Below, one piece after another: positions 52,324 to 60,324 of a stretch of 64,000 bases of DNA. Position 1 is the stretch's first letter. Every line of letters begins with the position of its first letter. The DNA is taken from NCBI RefSeq assembly GCF_018622995.1, contig NZ_CP076022.1, positions 992,001 through 1,056,000 of the forward strand, written 5' to 3'. The notes under the pieces were generated by a model. The model had not been told where the DNA came from and searched no databases. It saw nothing but the letters and a program-made list of their open reading frames with translations. A program made the translations under genes and the position numbers. This DNA comes from Arthrobacter jiangjiafuii (lineage in GTDB: Bacteria; Actinomycetota; Actinomycetes; Actinomycetales; Micrococcaceae).

Positions 52324-55076
52324 GCGCCGGTATCGCGGGCCAGCGCACACCTGCCCTGCTCCTGGGCCGGGACCGGGAAATCGCGGAGATAACGGCGAAG
52401 CTGCTGGAACCGGGGATGCGCGGCGTCGTGATCCTCGGCGCCGGCGGAATGGGTAAGACGGCGCTCGCCGACCAGGTGCTGCACCGCCTTGACGGGATAG
52501 TGACCGCTTCCTTCATTCACGGCAGCCCGGTTCTCTCCCGGATGCCGTACGGCGTGCTCTCGCCCTTTCTCGACGCGGCAAACCCGGCAGACATGGAATC
52601 GCCGCTGGCGGTGCTGCGGACCATCCGCCGCTATTTTCACCGCGTCAGTGAGCAGGGCAGCCCGCAGCCGCTTTTGGTCGTTGATGACGCGCACTGGCTG
52701 GACGAGGCCAGCTGCCATGTCCTGACGCAGCTGGCCATGTCCGGGGAGCTTCGGCTGCTGGTGCTCAGCAGGACCCGGGCCCCGCGGATCCAGGAGCTGC
52801 TGTCCCTGGCCCGCGACGGGCTGCTGGCACGCGTGGACCTTGGGGCGCTGGCCCCGGACGCGGTCCATGACGTCTGTGTCGGCCTGCTGGGCGGCCCGTT
52901 GCTGCGCGCCTCCTCGGCGTTGCTGGCCACTGCATCGGGCGGCAATCCACTCTATCTGAGGGCCCTGCTCGCCCGGACCCGCCGGCTCGGCCAGCTGGTC
53001 GAGGGCAACGGTGCATGGTTCCTTCGCCGCGAGCCCGACGGGCTGGACGCCGCCGTGGTGGATCTGGTCAAGGGACAGCTGGGAAACCGGACCCCCGAGG
53101 AACGGGAAACACTGGAGACCCTCGCCCTGTCCCAGCCGCTGCCCCGCGCCGTCCTCACCGCAGTTTGTGGGCCTGCCGCCGTCCACGCCCTGCTGGCAGA
53201 TGGTTTGGCGGCGGCCGGCCCCGGTGCGGCTGAACCGCTCCGGGTGGCTCAGCCGCTGCATGCCGAAGTGATCCGGTCCCTGGTGCCCGCCGTCCGCAGC
53301 TCCGCAATCCGATCCCGGGTCACGGCCGCCCTGGACGATGACCGCAGCATGGATACGGACGATGAGACCCGGAGTGAGGCGATGTTCCGCCGCCTGGAAT
53401 GGGCGCTGGACTGCGGCGACGGCGTGGAGGATGAGCAGTTGCTCGCGGCGGCACGTATGGCGAACGACGACGGCCGGCCGCTCCTCGCCGTCCGCTTCGG
53501 GGCTGCAGTGCAGGCCGCCCCGCATCTGCTGGCCGCCCGGGCCGAAATCGCTGCAGCTTATGTGGAAACCGCCGACTATGCCCAGGCCCGGGTGCTGCTG
53601 GAGGGAATGCTGGAACCGGATCTGCCGACCCTGGCCCCGGACGAGGAAACGCTGACCCGTGCCGCCCTGGCAGCGGCCCGGCTGTGCCAGCGCACCGGCG
53701 GGGGGCGCGGGCTCGATGTTCTGGCCGCGACGTGGTGCTCGGCCTCGGCGGACCTGTCCGTCCGGAACGGCGGTGCGCAGGAACCGGGCCCCGGGGTGCC
53801 GGCCGGTGCCGAGCTGCTGCGGATCATGGGGCTGATGGTGCGGGGCGATTACAGCCAGGCGCTTGGACGCTTGAAGCCCTACACCGACCGGCCATTGCCC
53901 GCGGCCCCCGGATATGACGCGCAGTGGGCGGTGCTGGCACACAGCCTCGCGGCCGAAATACTGGTGTCGGGTGGGAGGATCAGCAGCGCCCTCGAACATT
54001 CCGGAACCGCCATGGACCTGATCCACCGTTTCGGCGGGCAACTCCACGCCGGCTGCGGCTCGGTGCTGGTCCGCCACGCGCAGGCGCTGCTGCACGGTGG
54101 CTACTTCGCCGAACTCGAGCGGCTCTTGGCGGCCAAGCTGCGGGAACCGGCGCACCGCCTGCTGGCCTTTGGCGGCACTCTGGGGGTGTTCGAGGGCGCC
54201 GTCGAAATCCACCAGGGCCGGCTGCGTGAAGGCCTGGCGCGCCTGCACCCCGCGGTGGAAGCCCTGCGGGCAGCCGATCCCGAGATGCTGCTGCCCTATG
54301 CGCTGGGACTTGCCGGCTACGCCTCGACTGTCGTCGGGGACCAGATCCAGACCGCGCGTTACGCCAAGGAGCTGCGCGGCCTCGCATACATCGGACCGCT
54401 GCCGCTGTGGCTGGTGGGACGCGCCTGTGCCGCCGCTGCCCTTGCCGGCCAGGAAACGGACGGCAAGGCAGCAGCGGACCTCGCCCGGATAGCCGCCGAA
54501 GCACGTGCCGCCGGCCTGCTGTCGGCGGAGAAGGACATCCTTGAACTCTGCCTGGCCACGGGGGACCTGCACCAGGCGGACCGCCTGCAGGAAGTGGCCG
54601 CAGCCTTCGAAGGCGGCGCCGCGGAAGCACTCCTCGCGTACGCAGGTGCCGTGGCGTCAGGCAACCCGGACCGGATGGTGGCGGCAGCGGATGAAGCGGT
54701 GCGGCACCGCAAATATCTGCTCGCGGTGGAGAGCATCGGGCACGCGATCCGGTTCTACGGATCGCACGGCAACCTCCGGCGGCAGCGTGCCCTGATCCAG
54801 CAACTGCGCCGGCGCCGCGGGGAACTGGCAGGGGTCACTGTCTCCTACCTGAGCCCCTCGCTGCACCTGGTCCGGCTGACGCGCAGGGAGCATGAAATTG
54901 TTGACCTGCTGCTTTCCGGTGCGAGCACCAAAGACGTGGCCGCCCACTTCACCCTCTCGCAGCGGACGGTGGAGGGCCACGTGTACCGGATCTACGTGAA
55001 GTTGGGCATCAGCCGGCGCGCCGATCTCGAGGCGGCGTACCGGGCGCTGGAGCCGGGAGCGTCAATGGCACCCTAG
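52320..55076 (+). CDS. LuxR-family regulator with STAND ATPase domain (LAL 5 of 5)
   Basis: A 918-residue protein whose GTG overlaps the LAL 4 stop (GTGA) with GGAGG 6 nt upstream, so translation is coupled. P-loop GAGGMGKT (40-47), Walker B PLLVVDDAHWLDE (classic DD form), helical sensor region, and a complete LuxR domain: LTRREHEIVDLLLSGASTKD, LSQRTVEGHVYRIYVKLGIS. It is the most canonical LAL of the five. No structural gene follows for 540 bp, so its target is probably elsewhere. Confidence 0.9.
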   Translation: MSAGIAGQRTPALLLGRDREIAEITAKLLEPGMRGVVILGAGGMGKTALADQVLHRLDGIVTASFIHGSPVLSRMPYGVLSPFLDAANPADMESPLAVLRTIRRYFHRVSEQGSPQPLLVVDDAHWLDEASCHVLTQLAMSGELRLLVLSRTRAPRIQELLSLARDGLLARVDLGALAPDAVHDVCVGLLGGPLLRASSALLATASGGNPLYLRALLARTRRLGQLVEGNGAWFLRREPDGLDAAVVDLVKGQLGNRTPEERETLETLALSQPLPRAVLTAVCGPAAVHALLADGLAAAGPGAAEPLRVAQPLHAEVIRSLVPAVRSSAIRSRVTAALDDDRSMDTDDETRSEAMFRRLEWALDCGDGVEDEQLLAAARMANDDGRPLLAVRFGAAVQAAPHLLAARAEIAAAYVETADYAQARVLLEGMLEPDLPTLAPDEETLTRAALAAARLCQRTGGGRGLDVLAATWCSASADLSVRNGGAQEPGPGVPAGAELLRIMGLMVRGDYSQALGRLKPYTDRPLPAAPGYDAQWAVLAHSLAAEILVSGGRISSALEHSGTAMDLIHRFGGQLHAGCGSVLVRHAQALLHGGYFAELERLLAAKLREPAHRLLAFGGTLGVFEGAVEIHQGRLREGLARLHPAVEALRAADPEMLLPYALGLAGYASTVVGDQIQTARYAKELRGLAYIGPLPLWLVGRACAAAALAGQETDGKAAADLARIAAEARAAGLLSAEKDILELCLATGDLHQADRLQEVAAAFEGGAAEALLAYAGAVASGNPDRMVAAADEAVRHRKYLLAVESIGHAIRFYGSHGNLRRQRALIQQLRRRRGELAGVTVSYLSPSLHLVRLTRREHEIVDLLLSGASTKDVAAHFTLSQRTVEGHVYRIYVKLGISRRADLEAAYRALEPGASMAP

Positions 55077-55203
55077 CGCGGGCCTTCGGCGCCGGCGGCG
55101 GGAAACCGCCCCGAAGAGCATTCGTGCTGGTCCGGGCCGGAAAAGGCGCATAAGTAGGGAGCAGGTAAACCTACGGCAAAAGGGGAAAATAGCATTGGGC
55201 AGT

Positions 55204-55384
55204 CGAGTAGGCATTACTCGTGCTGGGGGGAAAGGCCGCTTCTATGCTTTTGTTTGTTGATTGATTTCTGCAGAACACCGGGTTCCACAATCCACGGTTT
55301 GTACGGTACTTCCCCCAGGGAATAACTACCCGTACAGACCGCTGCCCGTGTCGCAGCCAATCATCCGGCGCCTGCGGGCGCCGG
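55204..55384. other. Structured intergenic region between LAL 5 and sufS
   Basis: The 538-bp gap 55077-55614 has no convincing gene. It contains a hairpin CGAGTA-GGCAT-TACTCG (55204-55220), an 11-bp stem with one G-T pair (GGTTTGTACGG at 55296-55306 with CCGTACAGACC at 55330-55340), and a perfect 8-bp stem with a TGCG loop (CCGGCGCC at 55365-55372, GGCGCCGG at 55377-55384). It could be a small RNA, a sufS leader or operator sites. Short frames on both strands here lack start signals. Confidence 0.4.
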
Positions 55385-55614
55385 CCCCCGAGCGGGGTCG
55401 ACGGCGTAGAGGCCTCTTGAGACCAAGGCTTCCCCCCAGCCGTCGTCGGCCCCTTCGGAAGCCCCCTGAGCAAGGGGAGACCGCTGTGGCCCAAACTAAG
55501 GCCCGGCTCAGGTGCGCGCACGGCGCAGCAGTGGGATGATTAGCACAGACTTTACTTGCGTAATGGTGCAGCTCACCCCACCGCAACCCGACGGCCAGCC
55601 AAGGAGTTTCCCCC

Positions 55615-56931
55615 GTGCCTGTGGTTTCCACCCCCGAGACGCTCAAGCCCTTCGCCGGGCCGCTGGACAACGCCGAAGCGCTGCGCATCCGCAACGACTT
55701 CCCGATCCTGGACCAGCAGGTCAACGGGCATCCGCTGGTGTACCTGGACTCGGGTGCCACGTCGCAGAACCCGCTCAGTGTCATCGAGGCCGAGCAGGAA
55801 TTCTACGAACAGCGCAACTCGGCCGTGCACCGCGGGGCGCATACCCTCGCCGTTGCTGCCACCGATGTGTATGAGGACGCCCGCGCCAAGGTGGCCGGCT
55901 TTATCAACGCCCGTCCGAGCGAGATTGTCTGGACCTCCAACGCCACCGAGGCCCTGAACCTGCTGGCGTACTCATTCTCCAACGCCACGGCCGGCCGCGG
56001 CGGGGAGGCGGCCCGCCGCTTCGCCCTCGGCGCCGGAGACGAGATTGTGGTGACCGAAATGGAACACCACGCCAACCTGATTCCCTGGCAGGAGCTGGCC
56101 GCCCGCACCGGTGCCACCCTGCGGTTCATCCCGGTGGACGACGACGGCGCGCTGCGCCTCGAGGAGGCCGAGCGCCTGATCACCGGGCGCACCCGGATCC
56201 TGGCGTTCAGCCACGCCTCGAACGTGCTCGGCACCATTAATCCCGTGGAAACCCTGGTGCGCCTCGCGCGCAACGCCGGGGCGCTCGTCGTGCTCGATGC
56301 CTGCCAGTCCGTGCCGCACCTGCCGGTGGATGTGAAGGCGCTGGACGTTGATTTCGCTGCGTTCTCCGGGCACAAGATGCTCGGCCCCACCGGTATCGGT
56401 GTCCTCTACGGGAAGGTGGAGCTGCTTGACGCCATGCCGCCGTTCCTCACCGGCGGGTCCATGATCACCACCGTGACTATGGAACGCGCCGAGTACCTTC
56501 CGGCGCCGCAGCGCTTCGAGGCCGGTACCCAGCGCATTTCCCAGGCCATGGCGCTGGGCACCGCCGTGGATTACCTGCAGGAAACCGGAATGGACCGCGT
56601 CCATGCCTGGGAGAACACGCTCGGCCAGCGCCTGGTCACAGGCCTGGAAGCCATTGAGGGCATCCGGGTGCTCGGCCCGCGCGCCGGGGTGGAGCGGATC
56701 GGGCTGGCGGCGTTCGACGTCGCCGGCGTCCACTCCCACGACGTCGGGCAGTTCCTTGATGACCAGGGCATCGCGGTGCGTGTGGGCCACCACTGCGCGC
56801 AGCCGCTGCACCGCCGGCTCGGACTGGTCTCCACCACCCGCGCCAGCACCTACCTGTACAACACCACCGACGACGTCGACGCGTTCCTGCGCGCGGTGGC
56901 CGGCGTCCGTCCGTTCTTTGGAGTGAAGTAG
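55615..56931 (+). CDS. sufS: Cysteine desulfurase SufS
   Basis: A 438-residue PLP enzyme that takes sulfur from cysteine for Fe-S cluster assembly. PLP lysine K254 lies in FSGHKMLGPTGIG; the persulfide cysteine is C394 in VRVGHHCAQPLHRR; TEMEHHANLIPWQ and DACQSVPHLPVDVK are group II SufS motifs. The GTG at 55615 has GGAG 8 nt upstream. It is directly followed by sufU with no gap, but the sufB, sufD and sufC genes are not in the window. WhiB proteins, which need [4Fe-4S] clusters, depend on this pathway. Confidence 0.95.
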   Translation: MPVVSTPETLKPFAGPLDNAEALRIRNDFPILDQQVNGHPLVYLDSGATSQNPLSVIEAEQEFYEQRNSAVHRGAHTLAVAATDVYEDARAKVAGFINARPSEIVWTSNATEALNLLAYSFSNATAGRGGEAARRFALGAGDEIVVTEMEHHANLIPWQELAARTGATLRFIPVDDDGALRLEEAERLITGRTRILAFSHASNVLGTINPVETLVRLARNAGALVVLDACQSVPHLPVDVKALDVDFAAFSGHKMLGPTGIGVLYGKVELLDAMPPFLTGGSMITTVTMERAEYLPAPQRFEAGTQRISQAMALGTAVDYLQETGMDRVHAWENTLGQRLVTGLEAIEGIRVLGPRAGVERIGLAAFDVAGVHSHDVGQFLDDQGIAVRVGHHCAQPLHRRLGLVSTTRASTYLYNTTDDVDAFLRAVAGVRPFFGVK

Positions 56932-57396
56932 ATGAGCGCCGAACTGCAGCAGCTGTACCAGCAGATCATCCTCGACCATGCCAAGGCACGGCACGGGGCC
57001 GGTCTGCTGGATGCGCCGGCCGAGGCGCGGTCGGGGGAGTCGCACCAGTTGAACCCCACCTGCGGCGATGAGATCACGCTGCGTGCCGTCGTCGGGGAGT
57101 CCGCCGCCGGAGATGCCGCTGTGGAGGGCATCAGTTGGGACGGGCAGGGTTGCTCGATCTCGATGGCCTCGGCCTCGGTCCTCACCGATTTGGCTGCCGG
57201 GCTGCCCCGGGACGAGGTGCTGGGCCTGGTGGAGAACTTCCGCGAGGTGATGCGCTCCCGTGGCACTGTGGAGGCCGATGAAGAGGTGCTCGGCGACGCC
57301 GCGGCCTTCTCCGGGGTCTCCCGGTATCCGGCGCGGGTCAAGTGCGCCATGCTCGCCTGGGTGGCGCTGGAGGAAGCACTCCTGGCCGCTAACTGA
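56932..57396 (+). CDS. sufU: Fe-S assembly sulfur-transfer protein SufU
   Basis: A 154-residue Zn-dependent sulfurtransferase that receives sulfur from SufS. The three cysteines are C44 (NPTCGD), C74 (GQGCSIS) and C138 (RVKCAMLAW); D46 completes the metal site. The ATG follows the sufS stop immediately (TAGATG), so the two are coupled. SufU replaces SufE in Gram-positives. Length is usual. Confidence 0.95.
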   Translation: MSAELQQLYQQIILDHAKARHGAGLLDAPAEARSGESHQLNPTCGDEITLRAVVGESAAGDAAVEGISWDGQGCSISMASASVLTDLAAGLPRDEVLGLVENFREVMRSRGTVEADEEVLGDAAAFSGVSRYPARVKCAMLAWVALEEALLAAN

Positions 57397-57443
57397 CGGC
57401 CCCGATGGGGCGTCGTCCGCTGCTGGTTGAATAGGACGTAACG

Positions 57444-57480
57444 GCCAGTGGCCCCGGGAAACCGGGGCCACTGGCTATTT
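57444..57480. terminator. Strong intrinsic terminator after sufU
   Basis: A perfect 14-bp stem (GCCAGTGGCCCCGG at 57444-57457, CCGGGGCCACTGGC at 57462-57475) closed by a GAAA tetraloop and followed by TATTT. It lies between converging genes and probably serves the wall-protein gene too. Confidence 0.88.
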
Positions 57481-57506
57481 AACGCCGGTGTTGATGGTCG
57501 TGCTGC

Positions 57507-58712
57507 TTACTGCACTGCGTGGCGTCCACGGCGGCTGAGGGCAATGGCAGCGCCGCCCATGAGCAGCGTCCCCAGTCCGGCAGCACCCCAAAGCATCGTG
57601 TTCTCCGCGCCGGTGCTGGCCAGGACCATCGGCGAGTTCGGAGTCGCCGCCGTCCGGATGGCCGGAGTTACGCCGGGCGCCGTCACAGTCACAACAACCG
57701 TGGCCGGAGGAACAACCGTTGCCGGGGGATCGATGAGCAGGACCGGATCGGCCGGGTCGGTCGGGTCAACTGGATCGGCCTGGTCAACAGGGTCGGTGGG
57801 ATCCGTCGGGTCGGTCGGAGGAATCTCGATCTCGACGACCGGGGGATCGGTCGGATCGGTCGGCTCTTCCGGATCCTCGCAATCGGGCTTGTCGTGGCCG
57901 TGACCCGGCTTCTCCGGCTTGTCGTGGCCGTGACCGGGCTTACCTGGCTTGTCCTTGTCGGGCTTGCCGTGGCCGTCGCCCTTGTCGGGCTTGCCGTGGC
58001 CGTCGCCCTTGTCGGGCTTGCCGTGGCCGTCGCCCTTGTCGGGCTTGCCGTGGCCGTCGCCCTTGTCAGGCTTGTTGTCGCCCTTGCCGTCGCCGGGCTT
58101 GTTGTCGCCCTTGCCGTCGCCGGGCTTGTTGTCACCCTTGTCAGGCTTGTTGTCGCCCTTGCCGTCGCCGGGCTTGCTGTCGTCTTTGTCGGGCTTGCCG
58201 TGGCCGTCACCCTGGTTGGGCTTGCCGTGGCCGGGCTTGCCGTTGTTGTCGTCCTTGTCGCCCTTGCCGTCGCCCTTGTCGCCCTTGCCGGAATGACCTC
58301 GGTCCGAGCCGGACTTTTCAGGCACGACAGTTATGGGGGCGGCAGCCGGAGCAGCTTCCTCTACCGGAGCAACTTCCTCAGCCGCAACGGGCTCAGCCGC
58401 AACGGGCTCAGCCACCGGAACCTCGGGAACAGCTACGGGAGCGGCCTGGGGAGCGTCAGCCACCGGAGCCACAACAACATCGTTAGCCGCAGGAACCGGA
58501 GCAGGCTCCGCCGGAACAGGAACAACCGGAGCAGCCGGGACGGTCGGTGCAGCTTCAGGCTCGACTGTCGGTGTGGCAGCGGCCGTATCGGTGGCGGTGG
58601 AGAACTGGTCATTGTTCTCCGCGGGCACCTCGGTCTCGCCGGCTTGGGCAGCGCCGGCGCCGGCGAGCATCAGAGCCCCGGATAGCATCAGGGCAGAGGT
58701 GGTTTTCTTCAT
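57507..58712 (-). CDS. Repeat-rich wall-anchored surface protein with LAXTG sorting signal
   Basis: A 401-residue exported protein. Order: signal peptide (MKKTTSALMLSGALMLAGAG, cut near AQA); a Pro/Val/Ala-rich stalk with PV repeats (about 35-135); a Lys/Asp/Gly-rich repeat region (about 140-285) built from KPDKGDGHG, KPGDGKGDN and KPGHGHD units; a PTDPTDP stretch; and a C-terminal sorting signal, LASTG followed by a helix and SRRGRHAVQ. LASTG fits LAXTG, the motif of class E sortases of high-GC Gram-positives. The ATG at 58712 has GGGGG 8 nt upstream; the frame is open to 58778 but is not needed. The charged region may bind ions or polysaccharide. No sortase gene is in the window. Confidence 0.82.
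   Translation of the reverse strand: MKKTTSALMLSGALMLAGAGAAQAGETEVPAENNDQFSTATDTAAATPTVEPEAAPTVPAAPVVPVPAEPAPVPAANDVVVAPVADAPQAAPVAVPEVPVAEPVAAEPVAAEEVAPVEEAAPAAAPITVVPEKSGSDRGHSGKGDKGDGKGDKDDNNGKPGHGKPNQGDGHGKPDKDDSKPGDGKGDNKPDKGDNKPGDGKGDNKPGDGKGDNKPDKGDGHGKPDKGDGHGKPDKGDGHGKPDKGDGHGKPDKDKPGKPGHGHDKPEKPGHGHDKPDCEDPEEPTDPTDPPVVEIEIPPTDPTDPTDPVDQADPVDPTDPADPVLLIDPPATVVPPATVVVTVTAPGVTPAIRTAATPNSPMVLASTGAENTMLWGAAGLGTLLMGGAAIALSRRGRHAVQ
57954..58061 (-). repeat. 27-bp tandem repeat in the surface-protein gene, four copies
   Basis: Four head-to-tail 27-bp units, nearly identical, encode KPDKGDGHG. Related but diverged units (KPGDGKGDN) continue to about 58200. Such arrays change copy number easily by slippage or recombination. 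Confidence 0.9.
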
Positions 58713-59247
58713 TCGATATCCCCCAGAATCAGTAAGTGTTGTGTGGCCAGAAGATGCGGGCAGAAGCCCCGCTGGCAAGGGGGAATTTAGCAGTCAGACC
58801 AAACCAACTAAACGCGCAATCGACAGGTACGTCGCGGAATTACTTGGAGAAAAGCAGTGGCCCGCCAGTGGCGTTTGAGGCAGGTCGAGGAGGCCGGCTG
58901 CCTGCTTCCCCCGGCTCCACCGGGTGATATCTGCCCATGTCAGAGCGTGTCGGGGGAGGAGCATCCCCGCTTTGGACTACGCGGCCAGGCACGGCGCCCC
59001 ACTACCTAGTGAATACTCACACGAATCACCGGGGAAGGGCCGATTGATACCAACACCGCAAGGTTTTCCCGCAAAACCACGACAAGGCGGCCGACAAAAA
59101 ACCGTTCGTTGTGAGGACTAAAACACAGGGCATAAACTATGGAGCAACAAATGCCGGGTTGTTGCTTGGCGACGGACCAAAAATTCAATAAGTTGCACAA
59201 TTCGTGTCGGCGGAAGACTTCCACGGGCAGCACCGTACGCTGACGGA
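58713..59247. other. Divergent intergenic region with several inverted repeats
   Basis: This 535-bp gap separates the wall-protein gene (minus) from the next operon (plus). It has no convincing gene. Inverted repeats: CACTA-CC-TAGTG (59000-59011), GGTTTT-CCCGC-AAAACC (59062-59078) and AGCAACAA-N8-TTGTTGCT (59143-59166). All lie far upstream of the wall-protein gene and may be operators. No clear -35/-10 for that gene was found. Confidence 0.5.
59236..59241 (+). promoter_or_regulatory. Leaderless -10 box of the 59248 gene
   Basis: TACGCT ends 6 nt before the GTG at 59248. GGAG overlaps the GTG itself and is too close for use. Confidence 0.45.
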
Positions 59248-60324
59248 GTGAGCAGCCAACTGGATATGTCAGCCTTCCTGGATCCCGTGACCGCTGACGA
59301 CGTCGCGGCCTATCCGCTGACGGGCATTGCGGGGATCCTTGCGGCACCGAAACGGGTGCTGGCAGGACTCGCCGCTGCCGGTCTTCTCGTGTGGCTGGTG
59401 TGCTCCATGGGTATCGCCCGGGCAGCAGCGGAGTCCTTCGGCCCGCAGCTATCGGCCCTCAACATCGGCTCGGGCATCTTCCTGGGCGGGATCCTGCTGG
59501 CCGCAGTGGGTTTCCTGCTGGGCGGGCCGCGGGAGGACCCCCGGATTGCAGCCGTGCGGCGGAACCGCTTCGTGGACCGGAACGGACTGTTCTACCAGGC
59601 GGACCCCGGGCTCCCCAAGATGGACGCCACCATTTTCGGCCAAGGCCACCACCGGCGGACGTGGCACCGGTTCCGGAGCGGTCCAACGCAGACCCTTCCG
59701 TTTGAGGTCGCCCACTACTCCTACCAGACCGGTTCGCCAGGCGGTGACGGACGGGACCGCCGGCCCTCCGTCACCGCCTGGACCTATGCCGCCGTCGGCG
59801 TCGACCGCCACCTGCCCCGGATGCTGCTCGACAAAGGCAACGACCCCTGGGTCGGTTCCAGCGTGCCGGCCAGCCTGGCCAAGTCGCAGCGGATCCCGCT
59901 GGCCGACGGGCTGGACGGCAGCTTCACGCTGTACGCCCCGCAGGGGCAGGAGGATGTGGCCGGCGCCGTCTTCACTCCGGAGGTCCTGCGCCGGCTGCTC
60001 ATTGACGCGCCGGAGTTCGACGTCGAAACCATTGACGACCAGATCATCTTCTTCACCCGCAAACAGCTGGACCTCAGCCGTGAAGAAGCCTGGGACCGCC
60101 TGTCCAGCCTCATCTTTGGCGTCGGAGCGGCGATGGCGGGCCTGGCCAACCGTCCGGCTTCGACGGCACGCTTCGCCAGCGGGGCACCCAAACCCGTTCC
60201 TCCGAGCGGCCGCATCCTGAAACGCCGCACCGTTACCCCTGCCCTGCTCTGGACGGCGGGCGGCCTGGCCGTCCTCGTCCTGGCCCGGGCACTCCTCACC
60301 GGACCACTGAACGGAATCATCTAA
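59248..60324 (+). CDS. Uncharacterised membrane protein
   Basis: A 358-residue protein of no known function. Two N-terminal helices (about residues 35-55 and 72-92), a large soluble part, and a C-terminal helix (about 330-352). The soluble part contains DRHLPRMLLDKGN, SFTLYAPQGQEDVAG and VFTPEVLRRLLIDAPEFDVE, a pattern I recognise from widespread unnamed actinobacterial membrane proteins with an HxPxxxLD motif. The GTG at 59248 follows a -10 box directly. The stop overlaps the start of the next gene, so the two form an operon. Confidence 0.6.
   Translation: MSSQLDMSAFLDPVTADDVAAYPLTGIAGILAAPKRVLAGLAAAGLLVWLVCSMGIARAAAESFGPQLSALNIGSGIFLGGILLAAVGFLLGGPREDPRIAAVRRNRFVDRNGLFYQADPGLPKMDATIFGQGHHRRTWHRFRSGPTQTLPFEVAHYSYQTGSPGGDGRDRRPSVTAWTYAAVGVDRHLPRMLLDKGNDPWVGSSVPASLAKSQRIPLADGLDGSFTLYAPQGQEDVAGAVFTPEVLRRLLIDAPEFDVETIDDQIIFFTRKQLDLSREEAWDRLSSLIFGVGAAMAGLANRPASTARFASGAPKPVPPSGRILKRRTVTPALLWTAGGLAVLVLARALLTGPLNGII

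Noticed and set aside
55171-55521. Possible gene on the minus strand in the LAL-sufS gap
   Set aside because: No ribosome site or -10 box, Pro/Arg-rich product; the hairpins in the same DNA argue for a non-coding role.
55077-55614. RNase P RNA, tmRNA or SRP RNA in the gap
   Set aside because: None of the conserved core sequences of these RNAs could be found on either strand.
57954-58200. CRISPR array
   Set aside because: The repeats are in-frame 27-bp coding units of a surface protein without unique spacers; no cas genes are present.
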